64,000 nucleotides of DNA. Origin: Stenotrophomonas sp. SAU14A_NAIMI4_5 (GTDB lineage: Bacteria; Pseudomonadota; Gammaproteobacteria; Xanthomonadales; Xanthomonadaceae). The stretch lies in the NCBI RefSeq assembly GCF_003086795.1, contig NZ_CP026003.1, positions 3,398,579 through 3,462,578 on the forward strand, given 5' to 3'. A program made the translations under genes and the position numbers. A model generated the notes under the pieces. That model searched no databases. It was given only the letters and a program-made list of their open reading frames with translations, and had not been told where the DNA came from. Numbering within the stretch: the stretch's first letter is position 1; each line of letters starts with the position of its first letter. Below are positions 27,146-37,477 of this stretch, piece after piece.

Positions 27146-27661
27146 TTACTGCGCGGTGTAGACGATTTCGACGCGACGGTTCTGCGACCAGCAGGACTCG
27201 TTCGACTCGGTGCAGACCGGACGCTCTTCACCGTAGGACACGACGGTCAGCTGCGAAGCCGAGCCACCGTTGGCCTGCAGGGCCGAGTTGACGCCGTTGC
27301 CACGACGCTCGCCCAGGGCCTGGTTGTACGCGCGCGAACCGCGCTCGTCGGTGTGGCCCTGCAGGGTGATGCGCGAGGACGGACGGTCACGCAGGTACTT
27401 GGCGTGGCAAGCCATGATGGCCTGGAATTCCGGCTTCACTTCTTCCTTGTCCAGGTCGAAGTAGACAACGCGCTGGCGCAGGCAAGCGTCGGTGTCCAGG
27501 TCACCCGGGCCGTACAGGCCGGAGGTGGCCGGAGCGGTCGGAGCGGTGGTCGAACCGGTGTCGACCGGGGCTGCCGGCTCTTCCTTCACCTTCTTCGAGC
27601 AACCGGCCAGGACGGCCACAGACAGCAGGGAAACAAGCAGAACGCGGGTGGACTTGTTCAT
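27146..27661 (-). CDS. pal: Peptidoglycan-associated lipoprotein Pal
   Basis: A 171-residue outer-membrane lipoprotein of the Tol-Pal envelope complex. The lipobox VAVLAGC places the lipidated Cys at about 20. The OmpA-like domain has VYFDLDKEEVKPEF and the peptidoglycan-binding helix signature with HTDERGSRAYNQALGERR. ATG 27661 is fixed by the lipoprotein signal. It lies 62 bases after tolB. Confidence 0.96.
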   Translation of the reverse strand: MNKSTRVLLVSLLSVAVLAGCSKKVKEEPAAPVDTGSTTAPTAPATSGLYGPGDLDTDACLRQRVVYFDLDKEEVKPEFQAIMACHAKYLRDRPSSRITLQGHTDERGSRAYNQALGERRGNGVNSALQANGGSASQLTVVSYGEERPVCTESNESCWSQNRRVEIVYTAQ

Positions 27662-27723
27662 GGCAATACCTTTGTGGCTCCTAGGCCGATGAGGGGTCAA
27701 TACAGGAAAATATTAACACTCTT

Positions 27724-29043
27724 TTAGCGTTGGGTACGGTATGGCGACCATGCCGGTTCGCGCACGTCACCATCGGCCAGCACCAGGCGCTGGCGGACGC
27801 GCCCATCGGCCGACACGGCATACAGCACACCACGGCCACCTTCGCGTGCGGCGTACAGCACCATGCTCGCGTTCGGGGCGAAGCTCGGCGACTCGTCCAG
27901 CGAGCCGACCGACAGGGTGTTCCAGCGCGGGGAGCCCAGCGAGCTGTCCATCACCGCGATCTTGTAGCTGTTGCCCGAGCCCTGTGCCACGGCGATCTTC
28001 TTGCCGTCATAGGACACCGAGGGCTTGGCGTTGTAGTTGCCCTGGAAGGTCACGCGCTCGGCACTGCCGCCGCCGGCGCCCACCTTGTAGACCTGCGGAC
28101 GGCCGCCGCGGTCGGAGGTGAAGTACACCGCGCTGCCGTCCGGGGCCCAGGTCGGCTCGGTGTCGATGGCGAAGTGGTTGGTCAGCTGGGTCAGCTGCTT
28201 GCTGCCCAGGTCCATCACGTAGATCTCCGGGTTGCCCGAACGCGACAGGGTAAGGGCCAGCTTGCGGCCGTCCGGCGAGAAGGCCGGGGCGCTGTTGATG
28301 CCGCGGAAGCTGGTGACCAGCTCACGGGCGCCGGTGGAGATGTTCTGGATGTAGATGGCCGAGTTGCCACGCTCGAAGCTGACGTAGGCGAGCTTGCCGC
28401 CATCCGGGCTCCACGACGGCGACAGCAGCGGCTCGGCCGAGCGGACGATGGTCTGCGGGTTGTAGCCATCCGAGTCGGCGACCATCAGCGCGTAGCGCAT
28501 GGCATCGCCCTTGCCGCTGGCGGTGACATAGGCGATGCGGGTCCAGAAGGCGCCGCGCACACCGGTGATCTTCTCGTAGATGGCATCGGCCATCTGGTGG
28601 GCCACGTCGCGCATGGCGTTGCCACGTGCGGTCATGGCCAGACCCAGCAGGCGCTCGCCCTTGGGCACGTCAAACAGTTCGTACTCGACGCGGTAGGCGC
28701 CGGCACCGGCGTCGATGACGCGGCCGACGACGATGTAGTTCTGCTTCAGTGCGCGCCAGGTCGGGAACTGGATCTCGCCGCCACGGGTCGGCTTTTCCAC
28801 GATCTGCGCTTCGGGCAGCGTGCGGAACTGGCCCGAACGCTCCAGGTCGGCGCGGACGACGCCGGCCACATCGGTCTGCGGGGCGCCCGCCGAACCCTGG
28901 TAGGGCATCGGCACGATGGTAATCGGCAGCGCGGAGGCATTGCCGCCGATGATTTCAAGGTCAAGGCTCCTCTGCTGCGCGAAGGCAGCGAAGGGCAGCA
29001 ACAGGGCCGCAAACACGGCAAGCCAGCGAGGCATCTTCTTCAT
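27724..29043 (-). CDS. tolB: Tol-Pal system protein TolB
   Basis: A periplasmic 439-residue beta-propeller that binds Pal and connects it to TolA. Signal peptide WLAVFAALLLPFAAFAQ; N-terminal domain at 25-165; six-blade propeller with repeated motifs such as SWSPDGGKLAYVSF, AFSPDGRKLAL and TWAPDGSAVYFTSDRGG. ATG 29043 starts the signal peptide; the upstream open frame is not coding. A 175-base gap separates it from tolA, so an internal promoter is possible. Confidence 0.96.
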   Translation of the reverse strand: MKKMPRWLAVFAALLLPFAAFAQQRSLDLEIIGGNASALPITIVPMPYQGSAGAPQTDVAGVVRADLERSGQFRTLPEAQIVEKPTRGGEIQFPTWRALKQNYIVVGRVIDAGAGAYRVEYELFDVPKGERLLGLAMTARGNAMRDVAHQMADAIYEKITGVRGAFWTRIAYVTASGKGDAMRYALMVADSDGYNPQTIVRSAEPLLSPSWSPDGGKLAYVSFERGNSAIYIQNISTGARELVTSFRGINSAPAFSPDGRKLALTLSRSGNPEIYVMDLGSKQLTQLTNHFAIDTEPTWAPDGSAVYFTSDRGGRPQVYKVGAGGGSAERVTFQGNYNAKPSVSYDGKKIAVAQGSGNSYKIAVMDSSLGSPRWNTLSVGSLDESPSFAPNASMVLYAAREGGRGVLYAVSADGRVRQRLVLADGDVREPAWSPYRTQR

Positions 29044-29218
29044 GGAGCGCTCAGTAGGGGGAAACCGGTACGAGGGATAGCAAACGGCGGGTGAACCGCT
29101 TCGCAATCATGAACCAAGGGTACGTGAATTCCGGGTCAGTGCCAGGGTGCGCTCTCACGCACCGTTAACTTCAGCACCTCGCCGCGTAACGCGGACGGGG
29201 CTGTCCGAAGCGCCGCGA

Positions 29219-30271
29219 TCAGTCCTGCGGCGTAAATGTCAGGTTGAGCGTACGCGCGAACACCGATTCAAAACCGCGATACGGCAGCGGCTGCGCATTG
29301 AGCACCGCGGCCTCGATCGAGCGCTTGCCGGCCTCGTCGTAGGGGCAGTTGGCGCCCACCTTGGCCTGCAGCACCTGGCCACCCGGAATCTGGGTGATGG
29401 TGATCTGGCAGCGCTGGCCGATCGGCACGCTGTCCGGACGCGTCCACGAGCCACGGATCTTGTTCACCAGCGCCGCAGCGTACTTCGCCGAAAGATCATC
29501 GCTGGTACCGCCACCGCCGTTGGCCGGCTGGGCCGCGCCGGTGCTGCCGGCCGGGGTCGTGCCTGCGGCGTTGCGCGCGGCGGCCACCTGGCGCAGCTTC
29601 TGCTCGGCCAGCTTGGCTTCCTTCTCGGCCTGCTCGCGCTTGGCCCGGATGTCGGCGATCTTCTTCTGCCGCTCGGCCTCGGCCTTGTCAGCCGCCACCT
29701 TCTGCTGGTCAGCGATCTTCTTCTTGGCGTCCTCTTCCTGCTGCTTGGCCAGGCGTGCCTTCTGCTCGGCTTCTTCCTGGCGCTTGCGTTCGGTCAGGTC
29801 GATCTGTTCCTGGCGGCGCTTGGCTTCCTGCTCCTGCTTGGCCTTCTCCTGCGAGATGGCCAGGGCATTGGCGGCTTCCTGGTCCTTGGTATCCGGCTGC
29901 GCCACGCGCTCCTGCGCCTGTTGCTGCTGCGGCGTGGGCGCGTCCTGCGGGCGCGGCTCCTCGATCGGCTGCGGCGGCGGGATGGTGTCTTCCGGCACGG
30001 GCACCGGCTCGGCGACCGGTTCGGGCAGGTCTTCCAGCTTTTCCGACTGGCGCAGGGCCTGGCGCGCGGCGGCTGCCTCGGAGGAGGACAGCGCCAGGCT
30101 GGCCTCGACCGACGGGTCGCCGGCGGCGGCTTCGGTGTTGCGCTCCGGCGACCACAGCCAGGCCACGATGAAGACCAGCGCGACCAGCACGTGCACCAGC
30201 ACGGCCAGCGCCAGGGGCAGGCCCCAGCCCGGTTCCTGCTTGTGCGGCGGTGGCAGGGTGTCAGCGTGCAT
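29219..30271 (-). CDS. tolA: Tol-Pal system protein TolA
   Basis: An inner-membrane protein of 350 residues that spans the periplasm. One N-terminal membrane helix (ALAVLVHVLVALVFIVAWLW, about 20-40) is followed by a long charged helical domain of Lys, Glu, Ala and Gln (about 130-240). The C-terminal globular domain contains KIRGSWTRPDSVPIGQRC and ends in LNLTFTPQD. It overlaps tolR by 11 bases. Confidence 0.94.
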   Translation of the reverse strand: MHADTLPPPHKQEPGWGLPLALAVLVHVLVALVFIVAWLWSPERNTEAAAGDPSVEASLALSSSEAAAARQALRQSEKLEDLPEPVAEPVPVPEDTIPPPQPIEEPRPQDAPTPQQQQAQERVAQPDTKDQEAANALAISQEKAKQEQEAKRRQEQIDLTERKRQEEAEQKARLAKQQEEDAKKKIADQQKVAADKAEAERQKKIADIRAKREQAEKEAKLAEQKLRQVAAARNAAGTTPAGSTGAAQPANGGGGTSDDLSAKYAAALVNKIRGSWTRPDSVPIGQRCQITITQIPGGQVLQAKVGANCPYDEAGKRSIEAAVLNAQPLPYRGFESVFARTLNLTFTPQD

Positions 30272-30689
30272 CGGTGGCCAGGCCTACCTTGTCGATCTTG
30301 GCGCGCTTGATGACATCCATCGCGTCGACGACCTTTTCATAGGCCACGGCACGGTCGGCGGCGACGATCACGCGCACGTCCTTGTCCTGTGCGGCGATGC
30401 CGGACAGGCGGCCCAGCAGCTCCTCGGCGCTGACCGCGGTCGGCTCCTTGGCGTCGGGCAGCTTCAGGCTCAGCTGGCCGTCCTGGCGGACCGAGACGAC
30501 CACCGGGTCCTGCTTGCTTTCCAGCGCCTTGGCGTTGGACTGCGGCAGGTCAACATCAAAGCTCAGGGTAAGCAGCGGCGCGGTGACCATGAAGATGATC
30601 AACAGCACCAGCATGACGTCGATGTAGGGAACGACGTTGATTTCCGATTTCAGCTTGCGGCGCTTGCGGCGACCGATGGCAGCGGACAT
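30261..30689 (-). CDS. tolR: Tol-Pal system protein TolR
   Basis: An inner-membrane protein of 142 residues of the ExbD/TolR family. One membrane helix carries the proton-path Asp (VVPYIDVMLVLLIIFMVTAPL, about 20-40), and a periplasmic domain follows. With TolQ it converts the proton gradient into force on TolA. It lies 24 bases after tolQ. Confidence 0.95.
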   Translation of the reverse strand: MSAAIGRRKRRKLKSEINVVPYIDVMLVLLIIFMVTAPLLTLSFDVDLPQSNAKALESKQDPVVVSVRQDGQLSLKLPDAKEPTAVSAEELLGRLSGIAAQDKDVRVIVAADRAVAYEKVVDAMDVIKRAKIDKVGLATDAR

Positions 30690-30713
30690 GGCTTGGACTC
30701 CCGGGTCAGTCGC

Positions 30714-31493
30714 TTACTCGTCGCCAGCGCTCTGGCGCTGCAGGATGGAGCTGAACTCTTCGGCGAAGGTTTCGAACCGCACCGACATGCGTTCCACGCG
30801 GGTGGTGAAGCGGTTGTAGGCCCACACCGCCGGGATCGCCACGAACAGGCCGATGGCGGTGGCGAACAGCGCTTCGGAGATACCCGGGGCGACGGCGGCG
30901 ATACCGGCCTGGGCACCGCTGCTGATCATGTCGTGCATGGTCACCATGATGCCGAACACGGTGCCGACCAGGCCCACGTACGGGGCGGTGGAGCCGATGT
31001 TGGCCAGCAGTTCGAGGTTGCGCTCGAGCTGGTCCACTTCACGGGTGTAGGTGGTGCGCATGGCGCGCTGGGCACCTTCCAGCTGCGCGCGGCCGTCCAG
31101 GCGACGCTTGTCGCGCAGGCGGCTGTACTCGCGGAAACCGGATTCGAAGATGGCTTCCAGGCCGCCGACATTGCGGCTGCGGTCGGTGGCCGAGCTGTAC
31201 AGCTTGCCCAGGTCGGCGCCGGACCAGAAGCGGTTCTCGAACTCGTCGGCTTCGCGGGTGGCCTGCTTGAACACGCGGGCCTTGCGGAAAATGATCACCC
31301 AGCTGACGAACGAGCCGATCAGCAGCAGCAGCACGATGAGCTTCACCGGCAGGCTGGCCTTGGCCATCAGTTCGAGGTAGTTGATGCCGCCGCCGGTGGT
31401 GGCCTGGGCAAGGGTCTGGGTCGCGGCGTTGCTGACATCGGCCGGCAGTGCCTCGGTGACCGTGGCCTGCAGGGCCAGGAGCGTTGCGATCAT
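30714..31493 (-). CDS. tolQ: Tol-Pal system protein TolQ
   Basis: An inner-membrane proton channel subunit of 259 residues (ExbB/TolQ/MotA family). A first membrane segment lies near 52-72 (LPVKLIVLLLLIGSFVSWVII). The conserved pair lies at about 150-215, with GSTAPYVGLVGTVFGIMVTM and ALFATAIGLFVAIPAVWAYN. GAGGA before ATG 31493 fixes the start. It follows ybgC after 10 bases, so the operon starts with ybgC or earlier. Confidence 0.96.
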   Translation of the reverse strand: MIATLLALQATVTEALPADVSNAATQTLAQATTGGGINYLELMAKASLPVKLIVLLLLIGSFVSWVIIFRKARVFKQATREADEFENRFWSGADLGKLYSSATDRSRNVGGLEAIFESGFREYSRLRDKRRLDGRAQLEGAQRAMRTTYTREVDQLERNLELLANIGSTAPYVGLVGTVFGIMVTMHDMISSGAQAGIAAVAPGISEALFATAIGLFVAIPAVWAYNRFTTRVERMSVRFETFAEEFSSILQRQSAGDE

Positions 31494-31503
31494 CCGTTGT
31501 TCC

Positions 31504-31935
31504 TCAAAGTTCGGATTCGGGGTGGAGGTAGGGTTGCAGCGCGGCAAGGACGGGTTCGTCCATGCCACGCGGGCGGAAACTGGCCGCGTCCAGTGCGGCG
31601 ATGCGGACCTGGGCCGACAGCAGAAGCTCGCCGTCGCGCTCGACCCGCTGGTCGAAGACCATGCTGGCCTTCTTCAGCTGGACCAGGGTGGCGCTCACCT
31701 GCAGGGCGTCATCCAGCCGGGCCGGCTTGATGAAGTCCATCTGCATCGAACGCACCGCGAACACCATGCCGTGCTCGCTGCGCATGCGCTCCTGGCCGTA
31801 GCCCAGCGCGCGCATCCATTCGGTCCGGGCCCGTTCCATGAAGGCCACGTAGCGGGCGTGGTAGACCACCCCGCCAGCGTCCGTATCTTCCCAGTAAATG
31901 CGTGTCGGCCAACTGAATCGGGGCTCAACCGACAT
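31504..31935 (-). CDS. ybgC: Acyl-CoA thioesterase YbgC
   Basis: A hot-dog-fold thioesterase of 143 residues, the standard first gene of Tol-Pal operons. The signature [28 protein letters not shown] carries the catalytic Asp in the family position. GGAGG seven bases before ATG 31935 supports the start. Its first 11 bases overlap the end of ruvB, so the DNA-repair and envelope genes are translationally linked. Confidence 0.93.
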   Translation of the reverse strand: MSVEPRFSWPTRIYWEDTDAGGVVYHARYVAFMERARTEWMRALGYGQERMRSEHGMVFAVRSMQMDFIKPARLDDALQVSATLVQLKKASMVFDQRVERDGELLLSAQVRIAALDAASFRPRGMDEPVLAALQPYLHPESEL

Positions 31936-32965
31936 CGGGAACCTCCGCAAACAGGTCCTGCGGCGGGTTTTTCGGCTTCAATCCCATGTGCCGGTAGGCC
32001 TTGTGGGTGGCCATGCGGCCGCGCGCGGTGCGCACCAGGAAGCCCTGCTGGATCAGGTAGGGTTCGACCACGTCCTCCAGGGTGCCGCGCTCTTCGGACA
32101 GGGCCGCGGCCAGCGATTCGATGCCCACCGGGCCGCCGTCGAAGTAGTCGACCATGGTCTTCAGCAGGCGGCGGTCGAGTTCGTCGAAGCCTTCCGGGTC
32201 GACCTTGAGCATCTTCATGGCGGCCTGGGCGACGGCTTCGTCGATGTGGCCACCGGCCTTGACCTGGGCGTAGTCGCGCACGCGGCGCAGCAGTCGGTTG
32301 GCGATACGCGGGGTGCCACGCGCGCGACGGGCGATCTCCCCTGCCCCGTCGGCGGTGCAGTCGATGGCCAGGATGGCCGCCGAACGGCGCACGATGCGGG
32401 TCAATTCCTCGACGCTGTAGAACTCCAGGCGCTGGACGATGCCGAAGCGGTCGCGCAGCGGCGCGGTCAGCAGGCCGGCACGCGTGGTGGCGCCGATCAG
32501 GGTGAACGGCGGCAGGTCGATCTTGATCGAGCGGGCCGCGGGGCCCTCGCCGATCATGATGTCGATCTGGAAATCTTCCATTGCCGGGTACAGCACTTCC
32601 TCGACCACCGGCGACAGGCGGTGGATTTCATCGATGAAGAGCACGTCGTGCGGCTGCAGGTTGGTCAGCAGCGCGGCGAGGTCGCCGGCCTTTTCGATGA
32701 CCGGGCCGGAGGTCACCCGCAGCGCCACGCCCAGTTCGTTGGCGATGACATGGCTGAGGGTGGTCTTGCCGAGGCCCGGTGGGCCGAAGATCAGCACGTG
32801 GTCGAGCGCGTCGCCACGGGCCTTGGCCGCTTCGATGTAGATTTCCAGCTGCTCGCGCACCGGCGCCTGGCCGAGGTAATCGGCCAGTCGCTTGGGTCGG
32901 ATGCTGGCGTCGGCGGCGTCATCCTCGCGGGTGGCGCCGGCGCCGATGATGCGATCGTCGGTCAT
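31925..32965 (-). CDS. ruvB: Holliday junction helicase subunit RuvB
   Basis: AAA+ motor of 346 residues that drives branch migration with RuvA. Walker A GPPGLGKT at 61-68, DEIHRL near 115, sensor region [18 protein letters not shown], and the C-terminal winged helix ([15 protein letters not shown]). ATG 32965 is the family start; the upstream open codons are repeat DNA. Unlike many genomes, ruvA is not adjacent: kup and a repeat region lie between. Confidence 0.96.
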   Translation of the reverse strand: MTDDRIIGAGATREDDAADASIRPKRLADYLGQAPVREQLEIYIEAAKARGDALDHVLIFGPPGLGKTTLSHVIANELGVALRVTSGPVIEKAGDLAALLTNLQPHDVLFIDEIHRLSPVVEEVLYPAMEDFQIDIMIGEGPAARSIKIDLPPFTLIGATTRAGLLTAPLRDRFGIVQRLEFYSVEELTRIVRRSAAILAIDCTADGAGEIARRARGTPRIANRLLRRVRDYAQVKAGGHIDEAVAQAAMKMLKVDPEGFDELDRRLLKTMVDYFDGGPVGIESLAAALSEERGTLEDVVEPYLIQQGFLVRTARGRMATHKAYRHMGLKPKNPPQDLFAEVPDVG

Positions 32966-32996
32966 GTGCTGATTATGCGGCAAAAGTACGGGTTTC

Positions 32997-33343
32997 GGCC
33001 GGGCTGCGCCCGGCACCCGCAGAGGCAACGGCAACATCCAGAGCAACAGCCGGAGCGGACTTCCTGGGGAATGGCGGGGTGGGTCCGGTTACGGGGGACG
33101 CTGCAAGTACGTCCATGTAAGCTCGGTCGCCGCATCCATGCGGCTCACGCCCCCGCAACCGGACCCACCCCGCCTTCGACAGTTTGCTGCGAACTGCTGG
33201 CCTGCTGCTTTGGTGGGTGCCGACCGTTGGTCGGCACGGGGTCGGATCCGTTTTCCAACGGAAAACGGCTCTGACCCCTTCAGGCATTGGAACCGGGCTG
33301 ATGGGGTCAGAGCCTTTTTCCTGCGGAAAAAGGATCCGACCCC
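32997..33343 (+). repeat. Composite hairpin repeat, copy C
   Basis: The gene-free region between kup and ruvB. The long hairpin has complementary arms at 33073-33090 and 33157-33174, extended by a mostly paired outer loop. The inner stem CCGC-ATCCAT-GCGG, the word TTCGACAGTTT, a GTGCCGACC palindrome (about 33213-33238) and two opposed GGATCC-centred palindromes (33239-33280 and 33303-33343) follow. Module order agrees with the copies at 10045 and 52067. No gene is seen. Confidence 0.75.
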
Positions 33344-33349
33344 GCGCGG

Positions 33350-35269
33350 TCAGATCTCGACCTGGGCACCCAGTTCTACCAGGCGATTGCCCGGGATGCG
33401 GAAGAAGCCCGTCGCCGGGGCGGCGTTGCGATGCATCAGCGCGAACAGCTTGTCGCGCCAGATCGGCATGCCGCGGTTGGCGGTGGCGACGATGGTTTCG
33501 CGGCTGGCGAAGAACGTGGTGTCCATCGGGTCGAAGTAGATGCCGCCGTGGTCGCACGAGCGCATCAGCGCCAGCGGCACGTCCGGGGTCTCCATGAAGC
33601 CGAAGCGCACGTAGACCCGGTAGAACTCGTCGCCCACCGATTCGATCTTCAGCCGCTGCCCTTCCATCGCATAGGGAATGGGCAGGGTTTCCACGTGCAG
33701 GAACACGTTGCGCTCGTGCAGCACCTTGTTGTGCTTGAGGTTGTGCATCAGCGCGTGCGGGGCCACGGTCGGGTCGGCGGTGAGGAACACCGCGGTGCCC
33801 GGTACGCGCACCGGCGGCGCCAGCATCAGGCCCGGCAGGAAGGTGTCGATGCGGATGCCGTCCTTGCGGATCTCATCGCGCAGCAGCTCGCGGCCACGGC
33901 GCCAGGTGCGCATCATGGTGAACAGGAAAATGCCCAGCACCACCGGGAACCACGCGCCCTGCAGCAGCTTGGCGCCGTTGGCGATGACGAAGCCCAGGTC
34001 GATGATGAAGAACACCACGCACAGCGGCAGGATCCAGTTGCGTGCCTTCGGCCACAGCGAGCGGGCCACCAGGGCCAGCAGCAGGGTGTCGATGAGCATG
34101 GTGGCCGACACCGAGATGCCGTAGGCCACGGCCAGGTTGGACGAGCTGCGGAACGCCAGCACCAGGCCGATGACCATCACCGCGATGCCCCAGTTGATGC
34201 CGGGGATGTAGATCTGGCCGATGGTGTCGTGCGAGGTGTGCTTGATGCGCATGCGCGGGATGTAGCCCAGCTGCATCGCCTGGCGCGACACCGAGAACGC
34301 ACCGGTGATGACCGACTGCGAGGCGATGACCGCGGCCATGGTGGCCAGGATGATCATCGGGTACAGCGCCCAGTCCGGCACGGCCTCGAAGAACGGGTTC
34401 TTCACCGCCTCCGGATGGTTGAGTACCAGCGCGCCCTGCCCCAGGTAGTTCAGCACCAGGCATGGCAGCACGAAGAAATACCACGCATGACGGATGGGCT
34501 TGGCGCCGAAGTGGCCCATGTCGGCGTACAGCGCTTCGCCACCGGTCACCGCCAGTACCACCGCGCCGAGGATGAAGATGCCGTGCCAGCTGTGGTCCAT
34601 GAAGAAGCGGATGGCCCACCACGGGTTGAAGGCCTTTAGCACTTCCGGTGAATCGACGATGTTGTAGATGCCGATGGCGGCCAGCGAAATGAACCAGATC
34701 GAGGTGATCGGCCCGAACAGCTTGCCGATCTTCTCGGTACCAAAGCGCTGCACCGCGAACACAGCCAGCAGCACCACGACCGTGATGGGCACGATGAAGC
34801 CATGCAGGCCCGGGGCCGCCACCTCCAGGCCTTCCACCGCGCCGAGCACGGAAATCGCCGGGGTGATCACACCATCGCCGAAGAACAGCGAGGCACCGAA
34901 GATACCGAGGATGCCGACCACGTACGCCGAGCGCGACCCGTTGCGCAGGGTGCGCTGGGTCAGCGCCATCAGCGCCATGATGCCGCCCTCGCCGTCATTG
35001 TCGGCGCGCATGATGATGGTCACGTACTTCAGGGTGACCACGATGTTGAGCGCCCAGAACGCCAGCGACAGCACGCCCAGCACGGTGTCGTGGTCGCTGT
35101 TGAGCCCGTAGTGCGGCGAGAACGCCTCTTTCAGGGTGTACAGCGGGCTGGTACCGATATCGCCGAAGACCACGCCGATCGCACCGATGATCAGCGCCAA
35201 TCCCCCGGCCGGGGGGGCGTGACCATGGCCGCCGGGGGCGGCTGCGTGCGGGGTTTGACTGCTGGACAT
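33350..35269 (-). CDS. kup: Low-affinity potassium uptake protein Kup
   Basis: A K+/H+ symporter of 639 residues in the inner membrane with about 12 membrane segments over residues 20-440 and a cytoplasmic C-terminal domain. Family hallmarks are [49 protein letters not shown] and [22 protein letters not shown] before ATG 35269 sets the start; the N-terminal His/Gly-rich stretch is unstructured. It sits between ruvA and ruvB. Confidence 0.96.
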   Translation of the reverse strand: MSSSQTPHAAAPGGHGHAPPAGGLALIIGAIGVVFGDIGTSPLYTLKEAFSPHYGLNSDHDTVLGVLSLAFWALNIVVTLKYVTIIMRADNDGEGGIMALMALTQRTLRNGSRSAYVVGILGIFGASLFFGDGVITPAISVLGAVEGLEVAAPGLHGFIVPITVVVLLAVFAVQRFGTEKIGKLFGPITSIWFISLAAIGIYNIVDSPEVLKAFNPWWAIRFFMDHSWHGIFILGAVVLAVTGGEALYADMGHFGAKPIRHAWYFFVLPCLVLNYLGQGALVLNHPEAVKNPFFEAVPDWALYPMIILATMAAVIASQSVITGAFSVSRQAMQLGYIPRMRIKHTSHDTIGQIYIPGINWGIAVMVIGLVLAFRSSSNLAVAYGISVSATMLIDTLLLALVARSLWPKARNWILPLCVVFFIIDLGFVIANGAKLLQGAWFPVVLGIFLFTMMRTWRRGRELLRDEIRKDGIRIDTFLPGLMLAPPVRVPGTAVFLTADPTVAPHALMHNLKHNKVLHERNVFLHVETLPIPYAMEGQRLKIESVGDEFYRVYVRFGFMETPDVPLALMRSCDHGGIYFDPMDTTFFASRETIVATANRGMPIWRDKLFALMHRNAAPATGFFRIPGNRLVELGAQVEI

Positions 35270-35324
35270 GGGACTCCTGGCGAAGCTCAGGCGATGGGGG
35301 AATGGGAAAAGACCAGCGCGCGCT

Positions 35325-35918
35325 TCAGCGCAGCGCCGACTGCAGGGCCTTGCGGATGACGGTGGCCACTTCGTCGCCTTCATTGAAGGCTTCGCGGGCC
35401 ATGCGCGCCGCTTCGGTCGGCTTGTAGCCCAGCTGCTGCAGGGCCACGGTGGCGTCGGACAGCGGATCGGCCGGGGCCGGGCCGCTGCCGGTGGGCAGTG
35501 CGCCGCCGGCACCGAACTGGGCGGCGCGGTCGCGCAGCTCCAGCACCATGCGCTCGGCGGTCTTCTTGCCGATGCCCGGGATGCGGGTCAGTGCGGTGAT
35601 GTCACCGGCCTGGACCATGCGCGCGAATTCCTCGACGGTGACGCCGGACAGCACGGCCAGCGCGATCTTCGCGCCGATGCCACTGACCTTCTGCACGTCG
35701 CGGAACAGCCGGCGCTCGCCCTCGCGCAGGAAGCCGTACAGCGAGACGCTGTCTTCCTTCTGCGAGTAATGGGTGTACAGGGTGACCTCGCGGCCGAGTT
35801 CGGGCAGGTCGTAGAAGGTGCTCATCGGCGCCTCCAGTTCGTAGCCCACCCCGTTCACGTCCACCACCAGCCACGGCGGTGCCTTGTAGGCGACGATGCC
35901 GCGCAGTCGACCGATCAT
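35325..35918 (-). CDS. ruvA: Holliday junction DNA helicase RuvA
   Basis: A 197-residue protein that recognises four-way junctions and loads RuvB. Family start MIGRLRG; an OB-fold domain with [10 protein letters not shown]; two helix-hairpin-helix motifs ([15 protein letters not shown] and [16 protein letters not shown]); and a C-terminal domain that contacts RuvB. It lies 13 bases after ruvC. Confidence 0.96.
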   Translation of the reverse strand: MIGRLRGIVAYKAPPWLVVDVNGVGYELEAPMSTFYDLPELGREVTLYTHYSQKEDSVSLYGFLREGERRLFRDVQKVSGIGAKIALAVLSGVTVEEFARMVQAGDITALTRIPGIGKKTAERMVLELRDRAAQFGAGGALPTGSGPAPADPLSDATVALQQLGYKPTEAARMAREAFNEGDEVATVIRKALQSALR

Positions 35919-35931
35919 TGCGTGCAGCTCC

Positions 35932-36453
35932 TCATTTGCGGCCCCAGGCCTGGCGGGCACTGAGCCCCAGGCGGTTGGCCGTCGCCCTTACGTGGGCATG
36001 GGTGATTGCCACCGCCAACGCGTCGGCCGCGTCGGCCTGCAGCTTGGTTTTCAGGTTGAGCATGAGCCCGACCATGTGTTGAACCTGTTGCTTTTCGGCG
36101 CCACCGCGGCCGACCACGGCCAGCTTGATCTCGCTGGCGGCGTATTCGTGCACCGGCAGGTCGCGCAGGACCACCGCCGAGATGGCCGCGCCACGGGCCT
36201 GGCCCAGCTTCAGAGCCGAATCGGGGTTGCGGGCCATGAAGACCTTTTCAATGGCCACTTCGTCCGGCTGGTACGTCTGGCACAGATCGGCCAGGCCCAG
36301 CACCAGCAGCTTCATGCGCTGGGGGAAATCGTCGGCGCCCAGCAGCACCAGCGGCTGGTGATGCACGTGGCTGACCTTGCCGGCGGCGTCGACATCAATG
36401 ATGCCGACCCCGGTCCGCTGGGAACCGGGGTCGATGCCGAGGATGCGGGTCAT
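35932..36453 (-). CDS. ruvC: Crossover junction endonuclease RuvC
   Basis: Holliday-junction resolvase of 173 residues. The first catalytic Asp is in [12 protein letters not shown] (residue 7), Glu is in [14 protein letters not shown], and the late Asp pair lies in [14 protein letters not shown]. It precedes ruvA and follows yebC, an order common in proteobacteria. Confidence 0.96.
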   Translation of the reverse strand: MTRILGIDPGSQRTGVGIIDVDAAGKVSHVHHQPLVLLGADDFPQRMKLLVLGLADLCQTYQPDEVAIEKVFMARNPDSALKLGQARGAAISAVVLRDLPVHEYAASEIKLAVVGRGGAEKQQVQHMVGLMLNLKTKLQADAADALAVAITHAHVRATANRLGLSARQAWGRK

Positions 36454-36558
36454 GCGGCACTCCTGGCCGGGTGGAACGGGAAACGCTGGCAGGCGTATGG
36501 GCTCATGACTGTCCGCGGTGACCGTTCAACGGCCCGCGCCCAGACCGTCTGGGACGGC

Positions 36559-37290
36559 TCAGGCGTAGGCGTCGGCGCCGAGTTCGGCGTTGGAGTACAC
36601 GTCCTGCACGTCGTCCAGATCTTCCAGCATGTCCAGCAGCTTCTTGACCTGCAGGGCGACGTCGCCCTCGACCTTGATGTCGTTGTCCGCGCGGAAGGTG
36701 ATCTCGGCGTGGTCGGCGACATGGCCGGCCGCGGCCATTCCGTCCTTGACCGCGTTGAACGCGTCCGGGCTGGTGACCACGTCGATCGCACCGTCTTCCG
36801 GGTAGACCACGATGTCGTCGGCGCCGGCCTCGATGGCCGCTTCGGTGATCGCTTCTTCATCGGCACCGGCGGCGAAATGCAGCACGCCCAGGCGCTTGAA
36901 CATGAAGGCGACCGAGCCTTCGGTGCCCATGTTGCCGCCGCACTTGCTGAACGCGTGGCGGACATCGGCCACGGTACGCACGCGGTTGTCGGTCAGGCAG
37001 TCGACGATGACGGCGACGCCGCCCGGGGCGTAGCCCTCGTAGCGGATTTCCTCGTAATCGACGCCTTCCAGTTCACCGGTGGCCTTCTTGATGGCGCGTT
37101 CGATCACGTCCTTGGACATGTTCACGCTCAGACCCTTGTCCATGGCAACGCGCAGGCGCGGGTTGTTGTTGGGGTCGCCTCCACCGCCGCGCGCGGCAAC
37201 GCCGATCTCGCGGATGATCTTGGTGAAAATCTTGCCGCGCTTCGCGTCAGACGCGTTTTTGCGGTTTTCGATCGAGGGACCTCTTCCCAT
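36559..37290 (-). CDS. yebC: YebC/PmpR-family protein
   Basis: A 243-residue member of a universal family long annotated as transcriptional regulators; some members have more recently been linked to translation and ribosomes. The start [20 protein letters not shown] is the family hallmark, followed by [12 protein letters not shown] and the middle-domain [20 protein letters not shown]. It heads the ruv group, with a 105-base gap to ruvC. Confidence 0.95.
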   Translation of the reverse strand: MGRGPSIENRKNASDAKRGKIFTKIIREIGVAARGGGGDPNNNPRLRVAMDKGLSVNMSKDVIERAIKKATGELEGVDYEEIRYEGYAPGGVAVIVDCLTDNRVRTVADVRHAFSKCGGNMGTEGSVAFMFKRLGVLHFAAGADEEAITEAAIEAGADDIVVYPEDGAIDVVTSPDAFNAVKDGMAAAGHVADHAEITFRADNDIKVEGDVALQVKKLLDMLEDLDDVQDVYSNAELGADAYA

Positions 37291-37396
37291 GGGTGTTACC
37301 GTCTGGCTGCTTCAGGATCAAGGCGCGGATTCTACCTGATCGGCGGCGGCAACCGTGTCTAGGGCGGGCAGATGCCGCCGGGAACGATGCCCCACG

Positions 37397-37470
37397 GTAG
37401 CGCCGGGCCATGCCCGGCGAAAGGCGTGCGAACCAACGGTTCGCACCCACCAGTGCAGGTCGGTCGCACC
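37397..37470. repeat. Two palindromic repeats upstream of yebC
   Basis: A GTAG unit of the GCCGGGCC-atg-CCCGGCG class (37397-37419) is followed directly by a GTGCGAACC / GGTTCGCAC palindrome (37426-37451) with CCCACC and a half-copy. It lies between the hydrolase stop and yebC. Confidence 0.8.
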
Positions 37471-37477
37471 CACCAAC

